This document shows, in pieces, positions 27,082 to 38,640 of a DNA stretch of 64,000 nucleotides. Every line of letters begins with the position of its first letter. Position 1 is the stretch's first letter. The translations under genes were made by a program, and so were the position numbers. The stretch covers positions 82,095,243 to 82,159,242 of the forward strand of contig NC_060248.1 of the NCBI RefSeq assembly GCF_921293095.1. The letters run 5' to 3'. Below the pieces are notes generated by a model, which worked only from the letters and a program-made list of their open reading frames with translations, made no database searches and was not told where the DNA came from. Source of the DNA: Ischnura elegans. Its lineage: Eukaryota; Arthropoda; Insecta; Odonata; Coenagrionidae.

Positions 27082-27112
27082 GTTTCGCTAGTGCTCAAAC
27101 CAGCGTCTTCAG
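27082..27112 (-). repeat. CTGAAGA - stem - GAAAC motif (hammerhead-like)
   Basis: On the minus strand CTGAAGA (27106-27112) is followed by a stem GCTGG...CTAGC and then GAAAC (27082-27086). This is the hammerhead core order CUGANGA - stem II - GAAA. I could not find the flanking stem, so it is probably a fragment. Confidence 0.4.
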
Positions 27113-27560
27113 GGTCTAAGGCACAAGATATTTTTGCCGCATTCATGTTATATGGAAGGACAATCGCCAGCGAAGGGACAGATGCATTAATTAGCAAGCC
27201 GAAAGGTTAAGATAAATTGAAGACAGAATCAAAAAATTTATCGGCGAAGTGTTGCGCGAGGTGAGCAGGGGAAGTTCAACTTCGTAACAAAGCTAGTAAA
27301 GATAGATTGTTGATTAATACTATAGCAATGTGATAAATTTCGAATCTCTCGCCTGTAAGGTGATTAAATTCAGGGTAATTGTAGGTTCGAAGATTTTCGC
27401 GGTGTTGATCAGATGATTTCAGCATTTTCTATGGGTTCTCACCGCGTACGTTGGCTTTCGTTGATTACAGTTTCCCAGACTGCAATTTCAGCGAAACTAT
27501 CGACAAAAAAAATGAAAAAAATGCTGAACTCATTCAAGGTAATTTCCATAAGAAACTATT

Positions 27561-27630
27561 CCCCTCGCCCAGGACTCGAATCTAAGACCTTCGGCTGGCC
27601 GAGCCACAACGTACGACCGCTATGTAATCC
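27561..27630 (-). repeat. tRNA-like (Pol III box B) relic, possibly SINE-derived
   Basis: Minus strand carries GATTCGAGTCC, one base from the box B consensus GGTTCGANNCC, inside a short arm that can pair as a T stem. TGGCTCGGCCAGCC upstream is a weak box A candidate. No cloverleaf closes, so this is not a functional tRNA call. Confidence 0.3.
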
Positions 27631-27701
27631 TGTATACACAATTACGATGGGAATCAAGGGAAGAGGAAACACAAATCATCAAGGCTCGCTCGCCGGTCAA
27701 T

Positions 27702-27741
27702 CGGAATTTCATCTGACGGCGCGCCGTCAGATGAAATTCCG
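27702..27741. repeat. 40-bp perfect palindrome, no loop
   Basis: CGGAATTTCATCTGACGGCG continues straight into its own reverse complement. The centre reads GGCGCGCC. No mismatch and no spacer. Possibly two transposon tips joined head to head. Confidence 0.9.
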
Positions 27742-27969
27742 CGGCGTCTCCAATTGAAACCTCCCCTTTTCGAGTAAACCCACCTCCCGAAAAATACTTC
27801 TGGGCACGAGTTTGTCTTGCAAAGAAAATTTTTACATAAATAATACACATTTTTGGCATGTTTTCATACATAAAATAGCCGAAAACTTCAACCTTCAAAG
27901 TGATTAATTTATCAGAGATTCAGAAGTAAAAGATCGAAGGGATACAAAACAAAAAAAATGTGTAAGCCT

Positions 27970-28120
27970 CCCCAACCGTCGAAGAAGCATGCGATACGAG
28001 GATGATTGAGTGGGTGGGACGAGTCGAAGACGAGATTGGGTGCAAGTCCCGGGGATTCCAGGGCAGTGGGAAGAGAAGAGGAAGCTGGCGAGGATTTGCG
28101 AACGGCAGTTGTCTCTCACG
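27970..28120 (+). repeat. Diverged direct duplicate, copy 2, in a GC-rich patch
   Basis: Partner of 26760-26940. The surrounding 28000-28400 is markedly richer in G and C than its neighbours and has open frames on both strands, a side effect of few AT-rich stop codons. Confidence 0.35.
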
Positions 28121-28523
28121 TATCCGGGCGATGAATGGTGCAGAGCGCGAGGCAGCACCTCGCGGGGGGTGAGCGCCGTCGCCTGTCACTAGGAAGATCG
28201 GGACGACGACGCCGAACAATGCAATTTTTCACGCCTCCGAAGGCGAGGCGGCTGGCGTCCGCGGGATCACCCCTCTCCAACCCCCGGTTTTTTTTATTAT
28301 TCCCGTTCCATCGGTTTCGCCACCTTCCCATCCATTACAACACGCCGCCGTATCCAGGGGTTCCCCCGCAGAGGGGCTGATAGCACCGAAAACCATGGAA
28401 ATTCCTCGTTTCCGAGGTGATAACAATAAATCCGCGGTGCGTCGGTGACAGTTCTGAGGAGGATGATCCATTAAAATTAAATTCGTTTCCCGTAAATCAG
28501 TGGTAGGTAAGTGGTATGATATA

Positions 28524-29095
28524 CAGTGGACCTTGGTTATAACGGCATCGGCTGTAACGTCAACTCGGGTTTAACGTCACATTTCATACAGACCAGCAAA
28601 ATTGAACATTTTATGCTGAACGAAAACCCGTTTATATCGTCAACAAATATTACGACGCTTGGGTATAGCGTCAAAAATTTTACGATTCTTAGGTTGAAAA
28701 AGTGGTAGTGTAATTGTATTATGTCCCAAAGTTCATAGAAACCATGTGCAGAAACATCAAAAGCAAAAACAAGTCACAAGCTGGACGTTGAGCTGGTGAC
28801 GGGATGCAACTCTTTTGTTTAAAGAAGATCACAGATTTTTTTCGACAGTAAAGTAAGATTTTTATTAGGATATAAAATATTTAATTGTGAATATCATTTT
28901 TTATTAACGTTTTATAATTATATATATTCCAATGTACGAGTAGATTTCAATAAGCAGTGTTGTATATAGCAAAACATTTGCGTTTTTACTTTGTCTTTTC
29001 ACTCAGATTTAAGGCTGCTTTTTTTATAACGTCACTCGGATATAACGTTAAAAATCTTCTGGTCCCTTTGATGACGTTGTAACCAAGTTCCACTG
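28524..29095. mobile_element. TA-flanked pogo/mariner-like MITE, 572 bp
   Basis: Left end CAGTGGACCTTGGTTATAAC pairs with right-end complement CAGTGGAACTTGGTTACAAC. TA on both sides (28522-28523 and 29096-29097). The interior has several TATAACGTC-type repeats near both ends and no transposase frame. Confidence 0.85.
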
Positions 29096-29097
29096 TA

Positions 29098-31384
29098 TTT
29101 ACTATTGAATTCATTTCGTCACAGTCAGTGAACTCCAAGATAAAAGGCTTCCATTAGTAGTTCACATGCCTGCAAGGATATGGCCTCAATAAGATGCATC
29201 TTCCGCTGTAACCAACCAGTTTAGAAACTATAAGAAAAAAAGGGTATGAAAGACTGATTTCTTGATTTTGGGGCCAGATCAATAAAAAATATATAGTTCG
29301 AAAAGCAGCTCGTACATCGCATGAATAAAAGTGTAAAAAAAAACAAATATCCATAATACAAAAAGAGAGAGAGGGAATTTGGTAGGAAGAATGAGCCAAC
29401 AATATTAGAAGTTTAATTTTGAGTATATTATTACCGCAGAACAGGGTTCTACGGCATTCCGAAGGTCCCTATTCTATGGTATTACCCCTTCACGAGCTTT
29501 TGTGAGTTGTTTGTGAACGAGTGGGAATTTTAAAATAATTGTTTAAAAAAATTATAAATCATCAATCCTTCACTGAAGAATTTTTTCAAATAAATGAACT
29601 AATTTAAATCCAAATGGGGAATTCAAAGGGCTTTATTCTCGTTGAATCAGCAACATAAGCTTCGCGATGAAATAATATGACAATGGACGGTTATTTTTTC
29701 CTCGCACTACATTGAGCATACGTTCATGGTTCTAATGTCTTTATGCTCCAACGCCGTTAATAGGCATTTCCTGTTAAATATCTATTCAAATTTTCACAAA
29801 AGCTTTCACTCGAAAATAGAATTTTTAGCATTAACTTGCGCAGAAAATCTCCATTGGCAATGTTTCAGCAAAAAGGTGATAGTGAAATACTTTCACATGA
29901 AAGTATCGATTACAAAAAATGAGGCGGATTGAAATTATTACTGTATCTTAGATTATTAGCGTCTCATGAGACAATAATAAATCAGGCCATAATACCTCAA
30001 GTGACTTCTCTTTGTACATAAATTTTCTATCAAAAATGATTTAATTTTAAATATAACAAAGATACGAAAGGAAGGCCATATGACTTCTAGGCTATTTGTA
30101 AGCCTAAATACATTTTAAAAGCGTAATAACTTTTAATCGGCGGGGTTGTAGAGGTTTAGGTTTAAAGTTCCGATTAATTATTAATATATGGTAATTAGGA
30201 TTAATTAATTTTGGTGATGTATTACCTCAGAGCTATAATGGATTTTAAATGAGGCCTAATTTCTTTGAGGTTTGATCAAGGATATGATTTAAGTTACAAC
30301 TAAAAATAACCTTATTTCTATTAATTTATGAGTTTCTCGATGAAATTATACTCACATGTTTTCATCTAATGTATGGAAATTTTCATAGATAATCTCTCTC
30401 GTGAAGTGTTCTTGGTACAAAAACTCTTTCAATAAGTGCTAATGAATTACCCACCACCGTTTTCTGGTCATATTTACTGAATTAACTTTATGGTGAGGCA
30501 TCACGTTAAAATAAATTTCAATTCGTGCATAAATTCTCTCCTTACGTTTTATCAGCTTTCACAACACATGGGGGACAATAACTTCCTCGTCTGTCGATGC
30601 TACCGGATATACATCGCGACTTTCATTCGCTCGCCTCGTTTTCCTGAAACTCGACTCAAGGCTCATTGAGATATAGGACAGCAAAAGTCCGCAGGGTCAA
30701 GTTTAATGAAGCATTCTTCTCCTCTTTCAAATGAGCTCTCGTTTTCCCTCAATGACGAAAGGCATCAAAATCATACTCCATCTCCAAATAAGAGCAAACA
30801 ACGAGATTTGCACTCATTAATTCATACACATGGCTTTCCGGAGCGAAAGTTCCGGTCGAGCACCCCTCCAAATTGGACCCTTTTCTGCGTTTGATCTTTT
30901 TTCTCTCAGTGAAAAACGTTTTGTTTTTGACATTCGTTTCCGTTGGCCATATCGAAGAAGAAGTAGGTGCTTCCATTTTCCTCAGTCTTTTACAATTCCT
31001 CTCAGTGTCATTTCATGACAACATCTTTGTTCGAAAAACCATTCACACTTGATTTTTTTTATTTTTAGTGAAAGCCTCGGGGAAGTTTTCGGCGACATCA
31101 AAGAGGAGGGAAGAATCGCTAGCAAAAAAAATATGGACACATTCTATCGATTCAAAAAATTGACGACATACGTCAGATTCCTCTTTTAAATTATTGATTA
31201 ATGAATCAGTTATAAAAAGAGCAAGTACGTACTGCATGATTCATGGCTCCTTGTTCATTTTTCTTTTCTCAAACTTCTTATTTCTATTCCTACACTGTAA
31301 TTTCTACACCACTTAACCCATACATCATTAATTATTGCAGGTAGGTACCAATTTGCTTGATCAGAGTTCATCATTCATGAGAAT
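29098..31384. other. No gene seen
   Basis: Non-coding, AT-rich. The overlapping open frames at 30706-31018 on both strands are unrecognised. Confidence 0.5.
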
Positions 31385-31645
31385 GGTTTGACGCCGCTCT
31401 CCACCTCGTTCTCTCATCAGCTTGCCTTTTCATAGGGACGTATTTCTTCTCTTTTGCAACCTTAATGGCCAGTCCTAAGTAACCCACTCGGGTTCCATGC
31501 CCTTGACTTGACTTATGTTTCACCCTTCCTTTCATAACCCCGCTATCCTATCCACCTGTTCTCCAATGGTTGTATCAATCAGGTCATCATGCCTGACGAT
31601 GCGGCCAACTACGATGTTCCGTTTATCCGTTTTCTTAATTTTCAA
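31385..31645 (-). pseudogene. LINE C-terminal tail fragment
   Basis: Minus-strand translation reads IVVGRIVRHDDLI and then, after a stop and frame changes, MKRQADERTRWRAAS. The pair resembles the C-terminal end seen in many arthropod LINE polyproteins (GHIVRH...MKRxAxxRxxWRxAS). The reverse transcriptase core is not present nearby. It is a short dead remnant. Confidence 0.6.
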
Positions 31646-34182
31646 AAAGTCAAAGGTCGGTGATTGAGCTCCTCTAGCGATTTATCGATTGACCTGAGAC
31701 CAATCTTGGCGCTTCGGATTTTTGAAGCGGTTCTATTTTAGTTGGTTAGAATTTCAAAACATTTAATTCAAGCGAGACTCTCATTAAGTCATAAACGTTT
31801 TGCGGTATATGAATATTCTGAAACTCATGATATACAATTGTAATCTTAACCACAGGACTTCTAATGTACTTCTCATACAATGTTTCTTATGCGAGGGATA
31901 TATACGAGGCGTCGCGTCATATTATAAACAAAATTGTGAAGAAAAAAAACTGTTGAACCAACGGCTGCTGGCTGTGATGACTTTTGCTGATAATTTCCGA
32001 ACTTGAAAATATTGCGCACTTCAAAACTATTTTGTGTTGGCTCATAATTTTGCCTGATCTAATGTTAAAATCCCATAAATAAAATCTATCCCTAATAGAA
32101 ATAGTTCCCTTTTCTCTTTCAGTTAAAAATCTTGCTGACATAGTATCAACTAATTGCATCCGAAATAACTCAATAATTACTAAGAAATTATTAATAATTA
32201 CCTACCCAAATAAATACTCAGTATGTGGCCAACGTATCGGTTTTTTTTGTTACCGTTCGGTATGTGATTTTATTGCCTTCTTGGTTTCATTTTTCATAGA
32301 GATAAGTTCAGCACTTAAAATTGGCAATTATGAGTACGTACTATTTTCTTTTTAAAAAATAGATGTAGAAAAATACAATATGGACTATAATATTCAGAGT
32401 GGTTACGGTTAAACTTCCTCAAGAGTCCTCATTTTCAATAAAATGGTATTCCTATTGAGAGGAGAGTTTACAACTCCTACTAGATCCACCAAGAGCGTAG
32501 GCAGGGGATAAAACTCCTGGGGTACTGGTCCCTGGAGAGGGCAGGGAGGCGGTGTTACAGCAAGCCATTCAAGCCATACACTGGTGGTGGTGCACTGGCC
32601 TCACTAAATGGCTCGAATTGCTTATACTACTATAGGGCAATTATATGTCCCAAGCAATTACCTACTTGCCCCATGAACGAAAACCACTCAAAGTCATCCC
32701 ATCATGTAACTACCCCAGATGTCAGTCATATCATAGATTATCAGCCACCACCTAAGGAAAATATCCATTCACGCCAATCAGTCTCATTCATTTGAAAATA
32801 GCAATTTCACAAAATTACTAATGTTAAATCTTCGAAAGAAAAAGCGCAATTGATTAGTACAGCTTGTTTTTCTCAACCAAGTGAGATGAAAATTTTTCAC
32901 CGTAAAAATTTATACGGCATGGCCACAGATGGTGATGACCCAAAATTGAGGTCCACATCCAACCTATTGCTAAATTTTCATGGAGTAAGATTGTGTTTAC
33001 CGTGCCTTACTTAAAGCACTAAAATAAATAAGGGAGAAAAAAAGTTGTCGCAGAATCTAAAAGACACCCCTAGCAAGATGGAACACTATCATCACATCTA
33101 GAGCAATCACAGCTATCGACCCAACGCCAACTTCAACGTTTTACGGACAAAAGCAAGATAGTAGGGCACATAGGGCTGCTCCCGATAAGTCAGGGAAGTA
33201 GATCACAAAAAATGACATCATAAACCATAGAAGAGGTATTGTTCTCACGTTGGTAAATTTCATGATTACGACGATAAAGGCATGCGAAGTAAATGAAGAC
33301 TTATGAACAGGTCAAAGAACAATATTTGACGTTGGCAGTGGTGTGACAGCAGAAAGGCAGGATAAATATGATTTCTTAACCTCTGGCTGTGGCAATAAGT
33401 CATAAAAAGGAATTAGATTGAGCTTTCATTAGGCCCCCCCTATAGCTAGAAATTCCTCTAAACAGAAAGTCGGTTGTCAGTAAATCCTTAAAACCGGAAA
33501 TGGCGGTGATAGCCAAATGTTCCCTCAAAAAAAATTTCATGAATCACTCGGCGTAATGAAGGCGCGACTGAAAATCCACCAATTATAATGTAACGGTAGG
33601 GGGTGAAGTTTTTTGATGAAACATGGGTGCATAGCAATTCATGGAAAAATTAATCGTTTTCATTTAGTTTAGATCAAACAAAAATATCAATCATGATGAT
33701 ATTGTTTACCTGAGAAATATCGCTGAGAAATTCTGCTTCCTAACCTTTTCTACAAATACGTGCTACATTCAAATATACTTTAAAACATTCTTTACTATAG
33801 ATCCTCTAAGACAATTTACGGGAAATTCAGGTGCTACGGAACATTAGAATTTCTCCAAATATCATGTCGTATGGGGAAAACGGGGATGGGCCATAATATG
33901 GCCTAACTCTTCAGGCATAGTCAGCGGTTCATATTGACATTCAACCGCTCTCCCAAGGAGCGAAAATTAGTTTTAGATAGAGGCCATACTAAATTGAAGT
34001 TTCAAAATGGAAAAATCGCAATTCTCTCTGAATACCACTTTTAAAAATCCACAGGGAATCCGACGGATATCTTCATGGAAAAAGTGCCTCCAGCCCAGAT
34101 ACATCTCCAATATATGTCAATCTCGAAATCCTCTGGTTAGTTGCCTAACCAAACTCGCGACCCGATAACCTACCATTCCCTC
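31646..34182. other. No gene seen
   Basis: No frame longer than about 80 codons and no repeat recognised by eye. Confidence 0.5.
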
Positions 34183-34218
34183 GAAAACCCCCTGGAAAAC
34201 CACCTAGAAAACCCCTTG
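34183..34218 (+). repeat. Three tandem 12-bp units
   Basis: GAAAACCCCCTG, GAAAACCACCTA and GAAAACCCCTTG follow one another without gaps. Confidence 0.8.
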
Positions 34219-34899
34219 GGGGAAAAAAATACCTGCTCCCAGAAGATGATATCCACGGAAGAGGTTGGTCCACCCTTAATCCCAACGCAGTGACGGCAGC
34301 AATTCCCTAAAAAGGCGAAAAGAGCATCCCTTGTAATGAATGCCAGACGTTAATGCCTTCCCATCAACGTCCTCTTATGCATCCCGGACCGCGTGGTTTC
34401 CGATGACGTCTGCGACGACGACAAAAGAGAAACACAGAAAGCGGTCCTTGCGTGCCCGTGATTAAAGGGAGTAGAAAGATAGAGAGAGGAGTTTTAAATA
34501 AAAAACAAAAGGGAGGCAGAGGGGAATGGGGATGAAATCGACACGGAAGTGGGTCAAAGGAATAGAAGGATCCCTATATGGGCGCGGGGAGCTTTTGTCC
34601 TTCGGATTCGTGGCGCCACTCCGTCTCGCCGGCGTACTACCTGCCAAGTAGTCTTTTGCCGAGGCTATCCCTATCCCGCCGCAGCAATGCCTTCACGCAA
34701 ATGAGTTCTCCCTTGTTCCTCCCCGTAACACGGACAGTCGTCCCTTTCATCCAATGGCCTCCTTCCATCCATTCCTCCCTTCTTTCACGAACCAAACCTG
34801 TGTGTGCATCTCTCCGCTTGTCGCAAGTAATAGCGGCGTAAATAAAACGTAGTAGATAGAAGGTATACGTACACAATGACCTAGTCGGGAGGGAGGGGA

Positions 34900-35000
34900 G
34901 AGAGAATAGATAGATATATATAAGGGCGGGAACTAGCGGCCGATTGGAACTTCTGCAGTGCCCGCGGCAAATTCCAAATCCGCGAGAGGACTTTCCGGCG
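34900..35000 (+). promoter_or_regulatory. Possible promoter: TATATATAAG box in a GC-rich patch
   Basis: TATATATAAG at about 34914-34923 is followed by GGGCGGG and a GC-rich stretch, then AGGACTTTCC (about 34986-34995), one base from the Rel/NF-kB consensus. A 5' exon of an unseen gene could start here, but no coding exon with family similarity was found around it. Confidence 0.2.
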
Positions 35001-36180
35001 AAAAGAAACACTCGCTCAAACTACTGCTGTTTTCCTTACCCCCCTCTCTCTCTCTACGCCCTCCCCAAAAGTTATTCTGCACCTAAAATGCCAGTGGATC
35101 GTTTTATTTGCTCCAAATTACATTCCCCACAGGAAGTTCACTGGGCCATTACAGCAGTACGGGGTAAAAGAGAGGATTCAACCCGTGTGCAGGCACGGAT
35201 TCCGGATTTTGAAAACTTGTAGGTACTTAGTTGGACGTGTCTACTTAGTCTAATCTCACAGCCCAAACACTTTTATGACATTTCGAAGTTTCCAACTCAT
35301 GCTAACTCTCTCTATGACATGACCCTGAAACAACTGATCTGTTCTATCTTTAATCCCCATTAGCAAAGGGAACAGTCCTTGATGTGCTTGAATGGTGGAC
35401 GCAACTGAATGATTGATCATTCATCAGTGAGAGCATGATAAGGGAACCATATCCTTGATGATCCCCAATAGAGGACTGACAAAACGTCATACGAACTAGT
35501 TAAATAACCAAAAATGCAAATGGACTGAAAATCAATATAAGTTTGACAAGGACACAGGGCTTATTCACTACAAGGTAGAAACAAAATGAAAATAGTATGA
35601 TTAGCTTTTTCCTTTGAAGGACATAAAATCCATGAAAAATGCTATTCACTACAACATGACTGGTGGAAAAAATCCAATATTATTCAGACACTAAATAACA
35701 AAAAAGCATTACAGTAGATTTCTTCACTTAAAAACAACAAAAAGTTTCCAATTAGTGTTATCTTTAGCAGTGAACTGCATGTAAAACTGAATCATTCCGC
35801 TAAAAATAACTTCAATTCGCACTAATGGTATTTTTTTAAATGAAAGCAAGGGATTCCCTCTCTATAGCCTTCAGCATAAAATGACTGACTCATCAACTAA
35901 GGGTGAATAGAGCAATATCATACCTATATATTCTTTTACATTTAACATTAGCTCATGTGAAGTTTTCATTGTCCTCATAGATAATGAGCTTACGTATCAC
36001 AAGGTGTCTTGTCAATCGAAGTAGACATATTTGTGGATTATTCCTGGTTTTATAAGGAAATTTTAAAAAATTCCAGGTTAATCGATCTTAAGCCATCACT
36101 ACAATGGATGAGAATTTTAAAACACCCAAAATTACTTCTATACTGTTAAATAATATTATATATACAGTGTAATGTCTTTA

Positions 36181-37125
36181 GGGGAGAGTGGGGCAATACC
36201 GACTGGGCGGGTCAAACCGACCATTTTAAAATCACCCGGTAGTTGTTGCTTTCAAACAGCAACATTATCAACTAGTTGAAGTGGCCGCCAGTACCGGCAG
36301 ATCGAGCTTGTTTTCGTTTGCGTAGTGGCCATCATTTAGTTTCTGTGAATTTTTCAAGTTTTAAACAGTTCTCTTAAGGATTTTTATTACATTTGTTTTG
36401 GATATGGCAGCTAGTATGCCAATCTGATTTACTAACAGTAAGTTAATATGATAATTTAGTGTTTTAAGCCAGTGTAGCCGAGTAGTTGATAATGATTACG
36501 CTTGTATTGCCGTATTTCTTATGCTGTGTGTTGAGGGGCAAAACCATCATTGGAGAGTGGGGCATGACCGACTGAGATGGATGCTCTTGAAGATAAAGAT
36601 GATTGTGACGAAGGAGACGAGGAATCTTGCATATTTTGCAATGAGTTGTATCCAAGTTCCAAGAATAATGTGGATTGGATACAATGCTTGAACTACAAAG
36701 GGTGGGCTCACAAGACGTGCTCAAATTGTGAAGATGATGATGACAATTTCATACGTGATTTCTGTACATAAGTTCATATCCAACCTTACATTTTGTTAAT
36801 TTACTATTTCATGTTAAGAAATATCACACACGTGTTAAAAGTGTGTTCATAAAATAATTCTTCCAAAATTTTACCATAAAGGTTTTGCAAATACAAATTC
36901 TATGGGTGTCTGTTTTGCCCCACCTATGGGGCAAAATCATCATTTTGTCAATGTTTGAAAAAAATCAAACATATACGTAATCACTATCATAAAATGCATT
37001 TAAATTAATACTCCATACCCTATATGCATAAATGTTACTATAACCACATTTAAAAGAATATTAGCAACAGAAGGTCAATTTTTGAATGAAAAAGGTTAAC
37101 CGGTCAGTTTTTCTCCACTTTCCCC
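36181..37125 (+). mobile_element. Pogo-like DNA transposon derivative (TA target sites) with a PHD-like finger remnant
   Basis: Terminal inverted repeats begin GGGGAGAGTGGGGC on the left and, on the complement of the right end, GGGGAAAGTGGAG. TA flanks both ends (36179-36180 and 37126-37127). At 945 bp it is far too short for an intact transposase. A PHD-like C-terminal tail remains at 36577-36771. Confidence 0.75.
36577..36771 (+). pseudogene. PHD-like zinc finger from a transposase C-terminus, degenerate
   Basis: 64 codons with an acidic start (EDKDDCDEGDEES) followed by CIFCNELYPSSKN, WIQCLNYKGWAHKTC and NFIRDFC. This layout is common at the C-terminus of arthropod pogo/DDE-type transposases. 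Two expected metal ligands appear lost: CLxC reads CLNY, and the final CDFC reads RDFC. It sits inside a TA-flanked element and is a relic, not a host gene. Confidence 0.6.
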
Positions 37126-37508
37126 TACAACGAACAACAGTGTAACAAAATATTCAGAATAACAAAATTCTTTTCCGTCCCCTTGACATTTCCTATATAG
37201 TTAAATGTAAAAGGGTACCAGTTTAAAAAAAAGATTTTTTTGGCTGTAATTCAGTATAACGAAGTCATTGGTGAATAATATCATTGGTGAAACACAGTGT
37301 GCAAAAAAAATGACTGATATTTTTAAGAAGTGACGCTTGTAAATAGATTTGTAAACAGTGAATGTAAAAAAATTTATAATTTGACATTCTCCGCAAAGGA
37401 ATAAGTCTGTAAATAGTGTTAATAATAAAATTTATGTGGTATAGACGTAATAAGTTTCACAGCCTGTTCCTCGTTAGTGAGCAACATCCAAGATATGATT
37501 GGTTAGTA

Positions 37509-38170
37509 CAGCAGACTCCCAATTATCCAGCTGCGGTTTATCCGGGTTGCGGATTATCCATGCATGATATTTCACTCTCTCTCAATTTTTTCAAATCATC
37601 GCAAATCATCACATGCAAAATCTCCGTCAGTATTCTCTTCGTAAAACGGAAGCGATCACTCGCTAGCTGCATTCACAGGAGCACCGTGTTTGTTTTCCAA
37701 GCCTCGCAGTGCGCGACTGTACTCAGTGATCACGGATACACACGTCCAGTAGCAGTTGTAACCCAGGCAACTTGTGCGAGACCTGAATGCGTGGTGTGGT
37801 GCCTGACATTGTAGTTTCTGACATTGAGCAGTGGTTTTGAAACATTTGTGCATGCCACTTTCCTGTATCCGCGATCACACAGCCACAGATGTGTGGTTTT
37901 CGAAACCAGGCCTTACATGGAGCATTTATAATACGAGTAAAACCATGTTAACGCCACTAAAAAGATCGTGAACTTGCAAAGAAAGCTCTCATTGAGTCCG
38001 GGAAACACTCTAAAATAACAGAATAACTGCATAAATAATAATATATTGTTTGTTTTATGTAAATTATGAGCATTGCAAGACATTTAAGTGACAGTTTGGG
38101 TTATCGTGTTTTTCGATTACTAGAGTGCCATCCCTCCCCACCATTAGCCCGGATAATCGGGAGTCTACTG
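37509..38170. mobile_element. Pogo/Tigger-like MITE, 662 bp
   Basis: Ends CAGCAGACTCCCAATTATCC and, on the complement of the right end, CAGTAGACTCCCGATTATCC. TA flanks both ends (37507-37508 and 38171-38172). The terminal sequence closely resembles Tigger-type ends. No intact frame inside. Confidence 0.85.
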
Positions 38171-38400
38171 TACATACATTAGTATCATTTTTAGTTATTT
38201 TTGCTAATATTACCCAAAATATGTATTTTGGAAGTTCCATTAAGTATTTTTTTGATTTCTTTGACTTTCATTCATATGGGTTTCATGCAATATTTCTCGC
38301 ACATTTCAATGTAATGAAATTTAACTTAACAAACGTATTAAGTTAATTATATAAGGAAGTAGTATATAACAACAACCAACAGTAAGTCCGTTACTATCCA

Positions 38401-38590
38401 AATTAAAATTAATAATATCTTCTATTAATTTTTAATAATAAGATAATTAAATATAAGATATTTAATAATTTTTAATATTTTTATTATTATTAATTAATTA
38501 TAATTAATTAATAATTAATTATAATTAATTAATAATTATAATTAATAATTAGTAATTATAATTAATAATTTTAATTACTATTATTATTTT
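38401..38590. repeat. TTAATTA-rich low-complexity block
   Basis: About 190 bp made almost only of A and T, with many TTAATTA/TAATTATAATTA units. It is bordered by ACAACAACCAACA on the left (about 38369-38381) and the complementary TTGTTGTTGGTTG type on the right (about 38608-38634), so the block could sit at the tip of a stem. Confidence 0.75.
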
Positions 38591-38640
38591 TGTTCAAGTT
38601 TATTCTTGGTTGTTGTTGGTTGTTTGTTGGTTGTGTAGCA

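Noticed and set aside
27561-27630. Functional tRNA gene on the minus strand
   Set aside because: Box B is close to consensus but no acceptor stem or anticodon arm can be closed.
34637-35011. 124-codon minus-strand frame
   Set aside because: It lies in a GC-rich patch where stops are rare, overlaps a plus-strand frame, and shows low-complexity Arg/Ser composition with no domain.
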